A stretch of 64,000 nt of DNA, taken from assembly GCA_002839705.1 (NCBI GenBank), contig PGYO01000010.1:1-64000 (forward strand), written 5' to 3'. Position numbers and translations under genes: made by a program. Source of the DNA: Methanobacteriales archaeon HGW-Methanobacteriales-1 (GTDB lineage Archaea; Methanobacteriota; Methanobacteria; Methanobacteriales; Methanobacteriaceae). The notes under the pieces are model-generated. The model worked only from the letters and a program-made list of their open reading frames with translations, ran no database searches and had not been told where the DNA came from. Below, piece by piece: positions 58,150 to 64,000 of this stretch; position 1 is the first letter of the stretch, and every line of letters starts with the position of its first letter.

Positions 58150-58267
58150 AAATTCCAAATTCCTCAAATCACTTAGGGGTTATATATATCTGCATTATTA
58201 TGGCCTGAGAGTTCCCACTAGGATGTGTACAAATGGGCCCCTATACATTCTGAGGAATTTGGAATTT
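58150..58267. mobile_element. Small inverted-repeat (MITE-like) element
   Basis: Perfect 17-bp terminal inverted repeats (58150-58166, AAATTCCAAATTCCTCA; 58251-58267) enclose 84 bp, and a second matched pair TAGGGG/CCCCTA lies exactly seven bases inside each arm. There is no coding capacity. A third copy of the 30-bp arm occurs alone at 59061-59090. It may be a non-autonomous transposon or a strong RNA hairpin. The surrounding 57976-59215 stretch has no other convincing gene. Confidence 0.5.
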
Positions 58268-58490
58268 ACATAATAAAAGAAAATAAACAATTCAAAATCA
58301 TAAATAACCATAGGGAAAATCAACTAGAAAAAAAGAGATTTTCAAATAGCTCTAAAACCATGGCAAAGTAAGGAAATTCAATATAGAAGTCTAAGTCAAA
58401 ATATCGATCCTGGCTGAGCTGGTGAAAAAACATACTATGAAATTAATTAAAGATCTAAAAGTCAGTGAAATGGATCTATTTCAATCCTTA

Positions 58491-58868
58491 AAAAAAGAGT
58501 ATATAATGATTTTTAATAATTATTATATAATTCCACGTGAGTATCTTGAAAAGGAGGATTATATAGTATATACCTATATAGTATATAATAATGATTTTGT
58601 AATACTTTTTTTACAGTATATAAAAAATCTTTAAATAACCTATATATAATAATATATAATAATAAAATAATAAAAATATATTATTAATTTTACTATATAA
58701 TAAAAAACAAAAAATCCTATATAAAACCTGAAAAAGAAACTGATCAGTTTATATGGTGTTTAGCATGGTTTTTCATCTCTGTTGATTTTTCAAAACATCG
58801 GTATGAACTTCTCTGGCCATGGGTTTGTAAATGATTTTTTTTAACATTCCTTTATATTATTTGAAGCT
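58491..58868. repeat. Duplicated tail, left copy
   Basis: About 380 bp clearly homologous to 62126-62502, with small indels. The best-kept parts are the block rich in TATATAG/TATATACC words and the stretch around 58752-58850. It includes a small ORF (58506-58634, 42 codons, MIFNNYYIIPREYLEKEDYI) whose counterpart in the other copy is also open. Confidence 0.8.
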
Positions 58869-59060
58869 TGAATCTCCTTGAATTGTTTTCAAAATGAATT
58901 ATTAATTTTTTAATGGCCATATTTGAATTTTGTATTTTATGTTATATTGCCTTAAATTCGGAATTTAGATGATTGGAATAATATAAAAATCTGCTTTTAC
59001 TCATCGCAATTACGGTGATGGTTTTTAATGCTTAAAATGATTCAGAGTTCTTCTGGAAAC

Positions 59061-59090
59061 AAATTCTAAATTCCTCAGAATACATAGGGG
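59061..59090 (+). repeat. Third copy of the 30-bp inverted-repeat arm
   Basis: AAATTCTAAATTCCTCA, seven bases, TAGGGG: one mismatch to the arms of the element at 58150-58267 and identical spacing. It stands 125 bp before the glf start and has no inverted partner nearby. Confidence 0.65.
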
Positions 59091-59215
59091 ATATGTAATG
59101 CAACCTTAACTTTTTTAAATTCATAAGTAATATGTTTTAATTAAATTATATGAATCACTGATGACCATGTTTATTTATCTTTCAAAAAAGGAATAAATTA
59201 CTGGAGATAAAAAAA

Positions 59216-60373
59216 ATGTTTGATTATATAATTGTTGGAGCGGGACTTGCGGGATCAGTGATAGCAGAGAGAATATCTAATGAGTTAGATAAGAAAGTTT
59301 TATTAATTGAAAAAAGGAACCATATTGGGGGTAATTGTTACGATTATACGGATTCAAATGGTATTCAGGTACATAAGTATGGCCCCCATGTTTTCAGGAC
59401 TGATTTAGAACAGGTATATGAATACTTATCTCAATTCACTGATTGGAATATATATCAGTACGAGGTTTTAGGGTCAATTGATGGTAATAAAGTGCCTATT
59501 CCTTTTAATTTAAATACATTGTATGAATTATTACCTGAAAATCTTGCTGAAAAATTAGAAAAAAAATTAATTACACATTTTGGTTATGATGTAAAAGTTC
59601 CTATTTTAGAACTTAGAAAAAAAGAGGATAAGGATCTTAAATTTTTAGCTGATTTTATTTATGAAAAGGTATTTTTAAATTATACCATAAAACAATGGGG
59701 ATTTAAGCCAGAGGATCTAGATCCATCTGTAACTGGAAGAGTACCAGTATTTATATCCCGAGATAATAGATATTTCCAAGAAAAGTACCAAGGAATACCT
59801 AAAAATGGTTATACCAAACTTTTTGAAAGAATGTTGTATAATCCAAATATCAAATTAATGTTAAATACGGATTATAATGAAATTATTGACATTAATCAAG
59901 ATGGGATTTATGCTTTTGATAATAAATATGATGGGAAAATTATTTTTACTGGTGAAATAGATGAATTTTTCAAGTATAGTCATGGAAAATTACCTTACAG
60001 AACTCTTAATTTTAAGTTTGAAACCATGGAACAAGAATATTTCCAGGAAGTGGCCACGGTAAATTATCCTAATAATCATAATTTCACAAGAATCACTGAA
60101 TTTAAACATTTTAATCCTATAAAAAGTAGTAAAACGACTATTGCTAAGGAATATTCTTACTTATGTAATAAGAAAATTAAAGGAAAAGATACACCTTATT
60201 ACCCTATTCCTCGTGACGAAAATCAGGAACTTTATGAAAAATATAAAAATGAAGCTAAATTACTGGATAATGTTATATTCGTGGGAAGACTTGCAGAATA
60301 TAAATATTATAATATGGATAATGTGATAGAAAGTGCTTTAAATGTATTTAAGGAGAAAATTATTAAGGAATAA
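59216..60373 (+). CDS. glf: UDP-galactopyranose mutase
   Basis: 385 residues. FAD-binding start MFDYIIVGAGLAGSVIAERISNELDKKVLLIEKRNHIGGNCYDY, then HKYGPHVFRTD, NYTIKQWG, VPVFISRDNRYFQEKYQGIPKNGYTKLFE, and the C-terminal VIFVGRLAEYKYYNMDNVIESAL. It converts UDP-galactopyranose to UDP-galactofuranose for surface glycans, downstream of GalE. It is bracketed by the two copies of the hjc duplication. Confidence 0.95.
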   Translation: MFDYIIVGAGLAGSVIAERISNELDKKVLLIEKRNHIGGNCYDYTDSNGIQVHKYGPHVFRTDLEQVYEYLSQFTDWNIYQYEVLGSIDGNKVPIPFNLNTLYELLPENLAEKLEKKLITHFGYDVKVPILELRKKEDKDLKFLADFIYEKVFLNYTIKQWGFKPEDLDPSVTGRVPVFISRDNRYFQEKYQGIPKNGYTKLFERMLYNPNIKLMLNTDYNEIIDINQDGIYAFDNKYDGKIIFTGEIDEFFKYSHGKLPYRTLNFKFETMEQEYFQEVATVNYPNNHNFTRITEFKHFNPIKSSKTTIAKEYSYLCNKKIKGKDTPYYPIPRDENQELYEKYKNEAKLLDNVIFVGRLAEYKYYNMDNVIESALNVFKEKIIKE

Positions 60374-60401
60374 ATAATATTCTCTTTTTAAATGGATTAT
60401 A

Positions 60402-60468
60402 GATGTTAATAGTACTTCAGGAGAATAAGACTAGTATTGTGGTAATGGATGTTAATAGTACTTCCTGA
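60402..60468 (+). pseudogene. Duplicated 3' fragment of the DUF457 gene
   Basis: Reads ENKTSIVVMDVNSTS then stop, matching the last residues of the protein at 56736-57356 (ENKTSIVVQDINNTS). Within it a 17-bp word, GATGTTAATAGTACTTC, occurs twice (60402 and 60448). It marks the left boundary of the right-hand duplication and shows that the duplicated block began inside the DUF457 gene. Confidence 0.75.
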
Positions 60469-60485
60469 AAAAAAATATTAATTTT

Positions 60486-60896
60486 TCATATGAATCTTTT
60501 TTGTAGTTGGTTGGAGACTAGTTCGTTTATATTCACTCCTTTTTGAATAGCGGTGTTATAATCTATGGATAGCTTTTGATTGTCTTTACTTATTTGCATG
60601 GCATTGGGCCTGATAAATATCCATGATGTTTGGTTTATGAATTTTAGGGCCACCCATGGTTCTGCTTTGAATTTCCAGGCAAACCTTATGAGATTTTTTA
60701 TTTGGGCGGTTCTGATTATTATTCTATTATTAGTGGTTATTTTTACTTCTATGACAAATACTGACTCTCCATCTCCAGCCAGTAGGTCTGGATTTCTTAC
60801 TGAAGATCCAGGTAATCTACAGGCTTCATAATCTGCTTTTTTTAGTTCTCCTACCAGTTCATATTCGTGTTTTATTCCAAAATCTTTGATTCTCAT
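60486..60896 (-). CDS. hjc: Holliday junction resolvase Hjc-like (copy 2)
   Basis: 136 residues, differing from copy 1 at five positions (for example Ala to Leu-neighbour WVALKF, IDYNTAI, NELVSNQLQ). All catalytic residues are kept, so both copies should be active. GGAGAAT precedes the ATG. It is divergent from the intact secreted gene at 60994 across a palindromic TATA region (60945-60960) that may serve both. Confidence 0.88.
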   Translation of the reverse strand: MRIKDFGIKHEYELVGELKKADYEACRLPGSSVRNPDLLAGDGESVFVIEVKITTNNRIIIRTAQIKNLIRFAWKFKAEPWVALKFINQTSWIFIRPNAMQISKDNQKLSIDYNTAIQKGVNINELVSNQLQKRFI

Positions 60897-60993
60897 TTTC
60901 TTTCAGATTCTCCTAAGTTTATTACTTACTACTGTATTAGTAGTAACACTTATATATGTATTACTATTATAATAAATAGTATCACTCAGGGAG

Positions 60994-61533
60994 GTGAAAA
61001 ATCTGAACAAGACAAAAGTATTAGGACTGTTTATCATCATTTTATGTCTAATATGCGTTACGGCTCAGCCAATAAGCGCTGCCAAGACATACAATGATTA
61101 TTACTGGAAAGGCAGTTACTTAAGTGCTGATGATAATGGTATTTCTTATCATTACCTCAAAAATGGTGCAGCAGTCACCAGATGGACCAGAGACATACCA
61201 GCCACAACCGTATCCATTGACCACAAATTAATTTATGTCCTGGATAACCATAACGTACTGATAGCACTTAATAAAACCAATGGAAAAGATATTTGGACTT
61301 TAGATCTCTTTGAATCGTATAGTAAGTCCCAATTTGCTACCAAGAACTATTTGCTTCTCTCCAGTCCTGAAAATGCGGCCATGATTAAATTAACTCCTAC
61401 CCACTTAGTCTGGACCAAGAGTTACAATATGGCTAATCTAGTGTTTTATGGTGCCATAAAAGCAAAAAATGGTTCTTACTACTTGATGTTAAAGAGTGCA
61501 AGTAAAACGAGATTCTATAAATTGCAAGTTTAA
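60994..61533 (+). CDS. Secreted beta-propeller-like (PQQ-type repeat) protein
   Basis: 179 residues with a signal peptide (residues 8-29, FIIILCLICVTAQPISA). Mature repeats such as HKLIYVLDNHNVLIALNKTNGKDIWTLDL resemble PQQ/YncE-type propeller blades, but only about three blades are present, so it is short for the family. The GTG start abuts GGGAGG, leaving no spacing; a CTG three codons on would be better spaced, though the deleted paralogue keeps the same GTG frame. The stop codon lies in the terminator stem. Confidence 0.65.
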   Translation: MKNLNKTKVLGLFIIILCLICVTAQPISAAKTYNDYYWKGSYLSADDNGISYHYLKNGAAVTRWTRDIPATTVSIDHKLIYVLDNHNVLIALNKTNGKDIWTLDLFESYSKSQFATKNYLLLSSPENAAMIKLTPTHLVWTKSYNMANLVFYGAIKAKNGSYYLMLKSASKTRFYKLQV

Positions 61534-61568
61534 TTGATACCACCCCTTATCAATTAAACTTATTTTTT
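61527..61568 (+). terminator. Terminator overlapping the stop codon of the secreted gene
   Basis: AGTTTAATTGATA / TATCAATTAAACT, perfect 13-bp stem, 8-nt loop, followed by TATTTTTTTA. The stop codon TAA (61531-61533) is inside the 5' arm. The same structure occurs in the left duplicate. Confidence 0.8.
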
Positions 61569-61667
61569 TAACAAATGGGGTTTCATGAGTTGTGGGGGTA
61601 TTCCGGGGTTTATTTTAGTTAGGGAATAAATAAATTTATCTTGATTTTAATAGGGAGGTTATTATTC

Positions 61668-62141
61668 ATGCGGAAACCTAAAAAGGAGCTTATTTCAGCA
61701 GTTTGTCATCCAAGGTCTAAGCGTATTATTCGAAAAAGTAAATATACTTATGGTGATGCTTTGGATTTTTTTGCCAGAGTCTTAACCAATAGATCTACGG
61801 GTTTGAAATCAATTATTGATGTGACTGAGGTTGAAATTCGTGAGTTGAAGTTACACATTGAAAAACTTCAAGCAGATTTATATCATAAAGAAAGTTATCG
61901 TGAGAAATTGTTAGAAGAAATTAAATCTAATAATAATTATCCAGATCTGGATATTGAAAAAGCTATTGATGATTCGGTTAATTCCATAATTAAAATTGCA
62001 AATAGATTTGATTGTAATCCATTAGATGTAAACGATTTCACAGGTTCAGATACTATAAATTTCCATGCAAAAAAGTGTAATATTCCAGTCATTGAATTAG
62101 AACAACGACTAGAACAAGAAAATTCAAAAGAGGGTATATAA
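61668..62141 (+). CDS. Coiled-coil protein of unknown function
   Basis: 157 residues from the ATG at 61668 (GGGAGGTTATTATTC upstream). A basic N-terminus (MRKPKKELISAVCHPRSKRIIRKSKYTYGDALDFFARVL) is followed by a coiled coil (residues 55-95) and a mixed C-terminus. A phage or plasmid-like DNA-associated protein is possible, but no family is recognised. Absent from the left duplicate. Its stop overlaps the ATG of the small ORF at 62141. Confidence 0.55.
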   Translation: MRKPKKELISAVCHPRSKRIIRKSKYTYGDALDFFARVLTNRSTGLKSIIDVTEVEIRELKLHIEKLQADLYHKESYREKLLEEIKSNNNYPDLDIEKAIDDSVNSIIKIANRFDCNPLDVNDFTGSDTINFHAKKCNIPVIELEQRLEQENSKEGI

Positions 62142-62502
62142 TGATTTCCAATAATTATTATATACTCCCCCGAAAGTATCCTGGAAAACAAAGTTATATA
62201 GTATATACCTATATAATATATAAAGATTTTTTAGTAATACTTATTTTACAGTATATAAAAAATCTTAAAATAACCTATATTTAATAATAAAATAATAAAT
62301 ATATATTATTAATTTACTATATAATAAAATAGAAAAAATCATATATAAAACATGAAAAAAGATACGGATCAGTTTATATGGTGTTTATCATTGTTTTTCA
62401 TCTCTGTTGATTTTTCAGACATCGGTATGAACTTCTCTGGCCATGGTTTTGTAAATGATTTTTTTAACATTCCTTTTTTTTATTTCTATAATTTGAAGTA
62501 GA
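62126..62502. repeat. Duplicated tail, right copy
   Basis: Counterpart of 58491-58868. Stretches of more than 30 identical bases occur around 62362-62440. It follows the intact coiled-coil gene here, while in the left copy it follows the MITE-like element. Confidence 0.8.
62141..62284 (+). CDS. Small conserved ORF in the duplicated tail (uncertain)
   Basis: 47 codons starting at a TAATG overlap with the preceding gene: MISNNYYILPRKYPGKQSYI, then hydrophobic LVILILQYIKNL. The left duplicate has the same frame open (58506-58634) with conservative differences, which weakly supports a real small peptide. The sequence is very AT-rich, so chance conservation of recently duplicated DNA is the main alternative. 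Confidence 0.3.
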   Translation: MISNNYYILPRKYPGKQSYIVYTYIIYKDFLVILILQYIKNLKITYI

Positions 62503-62567
62503 AAGTATTAGAATTATTTTATCCATAAATATTATTTTATTATATAATTAAATTACTTTAATCAATC

Positions 62568-62790
62568 TGGCCACAAATTTTGTCCTAAGTTAATATGTAA
62601 TTTGGATTGATCAATAGTATGAGCAATAGATGAAATGTCGCTAAATCTCCTTATCAATGTCATAGTTTCATCTATGCAGGTCAAAGAAGTTTGATGTAGT
62701 TCAGTTAGCACTTCATATTATAAAATTAAACATTTGCTTTTGGCATAATAGTTCTTTATCGTATAATTATATTATTGAACTTTTATTGTG
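62568..62790 (-). pseudogene. Decayed fragment of a second gmd gene
   Basis: Matches gmd over the region 53722-53925 (ATTGATCAAT, GAGCAATAGATGA, TTCATCTATGCA, AAACATTTGCTTT in the same order), then skips the first 50 or so coding bases and continues into homology with the gmd promoter (GTATAATTATATTATT). Stops and indels make it non-functional. The rest of 62503-63007 holds AT-rich sequence only. Confidence 0.75.
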
Positions 62791-63007
62791 AATATTTTAA
62801 TTTCATTTAATTATCCTATTTTTCTAAATACATCAACTATAATTTTTTTTTATTTATTTTAATTATCATTAAATTACTATTGTGTCTGTTTTTCTATTAT
62901 GATATTTTGAAATAGACGGGGGTTATATTATATATGTTAGTATCTTGAATATTTAAAAATAAATATAATTGGTATTTATTGGCTTATACATACTGAAGAT
63001 GATGATT

Positions 63008-64000
63008 ATGAATGAAAATAAATATTACTATCAACTGGATATTTTAAAGGGACTTGCTATTATCTCAGTAATTATATTGCATACAATACCCATCTATTTA
63101 ATTAAAACACCTATAATCGTATTTAGTATTTTAACTGCAGTACCAGTTTTCTTTTTTATTATGGGTTTAAACTCTTCAATGTCATTTAGAAGGAAAAACT
63201 ACTTTGAATTGGATCAATTATATTCAAAAAGTTACTTTAAGGGACGCTTTAAAAGATTAATTGTTCCGTTTATAATTATTTTTTTTATATCTTTAATTTT
63301 AGGAATTTTGCTTAAAAAGACCATTTATTTAGGTCTAATGATTTTTATTGGATATTTACCTTTATCTGGACCGGGAAATTATTTTATTTCTATAGTTTTC
63401 CAGTTTGTTATAATATTTCCATTAATATATTACATTTATCAAAAAAATCCTAAATTAATATTAGCTTTAAGTTTTATTTTAAGCCTATTATTTGAATTAT
63501 TTGCTAATAATATTTCTATTCTGATGAACAATTCATTTTTATATGCTTCTTCCATTTTAAGATATCTTTTTATTATTGTATTGGGAATTTGGGCATCAGA
63601 AAACTTCCGAATTGATAATTTTAGTTCTTTAATTAGAAAGAATTTTGTTATTCTAGGGCTTTTCATGAGCATTACATACCTAATAATCGTTTCAATTTTT
63701 AAATATAAGTTAATAATTTTTCAACAGGCTTGGCAGCCTCAAATTGTTCTTTCATTTTTTTATCCTTTTATTTTATGCACTTTTGCATTAAGTTACTTAC
63801 CTTCTAATTCTTTAAATAAAGTATCGCAAATTATAGGATCTTTAGGTAGAGCTTCTTATCATATATTTCTAGTTCAAATTCTATTTTTCGGATCAGGAAT
63901 ATCATTGTATAAGTTTTTTATATATTTAGGGTTATTAAATAGTCTTAACTGGTATCTAATTGCCATTATAATTCTAATTATAAATATAATAATCTCTACA
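63008..64000 (+). CDS. Acyltransferase 3 family membrane protein (partial, runs off the window)
   Basis: 331 codons open to the last base. Start MNENKYYYQLDILKGLAIISVIILHTIPIY has the family's N-terminal D-x-L-K-G-x-A-I and the histidine of the first helix. Further features are YFKGRFKRLIVPFIIIFF and SYHIFLVQILFF, with about ten membrane helices. Such enzymes O-acylate surface glycans (OatA and NodX types). In-frame ATGs at 62999 and 63002 are alternatives. It fits the surface-polysaccharide theme of this end of the window. Confidence 0.8.
   Translation, partial: MNENKYYYQLDILKGLAIISVIILHTIPIYLIKTPIIVFSILTAVPVFFFIMGLNSSMSFRRKNYFELDQLYSKSYFKGRFKRLIVPFIIIFFISLILGILLKKTIYLGLMIFIGYLPLSGPGNYFISIVFQFVIIFPLIYYIYQKNPKLILALSFILSLLFELFANNISILMNNSFLYASSILRYLFIIVLGIWASENFRIDNFSSLIRKNFVILGLFMSITYLIIVSIFKYKLIIFQQAWQPQIVLSFFYPFILCTFALSYLPSNSLNKVSQIIGSLGRASYHIFLVQILFFGSGISLYKFFIYLGLLNSLNWYLIAIIILIINIIIST

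Larger units (their letters stand above)
60421..61560. repeat. Segmental duplication, right copy
   Basis: Counterpart of 57304-58001 and the more complete version: DUF457 tail, hjc, divergent promoter, full secreted gene and terminator. In direct orientation to the left copy, with glf between them, so homologous recombination would excise or duplicate glf. Confidence 0.9.

Noticed and set aside
58422-58634. 70-codon ORF read from 58422
   Set aside because: The first 28 codons lie outside the duplicated tail and have no RBS; only the part from 58506 is conserved in the other copy.
58150-59090. Remnant CRISPR array
   Set aside because: The 30-bp motif has CRISPR-like length, but copies are in both orientations, spacing is irregular (about 70 and 800 bp), the centre of the motif varies, and no cas gene is near.

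Overview
The window is AT-rich archaeal DNA, most likely from a mesophilic methanogen of the Methanobacteriaceae (Methanobacterium-like). The clearest markers are CfbC (the NifH-like ATPase of coenzyme F430 synthesis), ArfB (the archaeal formylaminopyrimidine deformylase of F420/riboflavin synthesis), an Lsm - L37e - TOPRIM protein - PurF cluster, the archaeal nitrogen-control operator GGAA-N6-TTCC, ribosome binding sites of the GGTGAT/GGAGG type, and TATA-type promoters.

Layout. 0.1-0.7 kb: a HicBA toxin-antitoxin pair. 0.9-6.1 kb: two amtB-glnK ammonium modules on the minus strand, each with NrpR-type operators at the predicted transcription start, plus a 302-residue protein ending in a degenerate PII domain. 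6.4-10 kb: a small secreted protein, then an HTH-cupin regulator, a hotdog thioesterase and an acyl-CoA ligase, with a 42-bp repeat in front of the ligase. 10-25.7 kb: mostly housekeeping genes, namely a Ski2-like helicase, ArfB, a PUA protein, a multi-PAS protein, TrkA, UspA, a DASS transporter whose start is frameshifted, an LL-diaminopimelate aminotransferase, the Lsm/L37e/TOPRIM/PurF cluster and a U32 protein. 25.8-31.5 kb: a MarR/MFS pair, a CBS protein translationally coupled to cfbC, DUF123, DUF371, tRNA-Leu(GAG) and DUF167.

31.7-47.8 kb: secreted or membrane glycoprotein-like genes ahead of galU, a TPR-CPBP fusion, galE, ArsR followed by a bacterial-type LonA protease, a DUF4012-like protein, VapBC, an MgtE-type channel, a tocopherol-cyclase-like protein and a response regulator-PAS protein. 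47.9-50.8 kb: three secreted proteins whose arrangement recalls Gram-positive WxL / WxL-interacting-protein clusters.

51-64 kb is an accessory, decaying cell-surface island. It holds a GC-richer CPBP protease, gmd, an HTH-nucleotidyltransferase, a BRO protein, an ATPase-like/DUF457 membrane pair, glf, and an acyltransferase that runs off the end. It contains a segmental duplication: two nearly identical hjc-type resolvase genes, each divergent from a secreted beta-propeller-like gene (intact in one copy, internally deleted in the other), lie in direct orientation on either side of glf with a conserved 3' tail. A 30-bp motif occurs three times there, and a second, decayed gmd copy lies near the right edge.

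How the parts fit: nitrogen uptake is under NrpR/PII control; galU, galE, gmd, glf and the acyltransferase supply or decorate surface glycans; the secreted Asn-X-Ser/Thr-rich proteins are probable envelope components. The right third is where recombination and gene decay are active.
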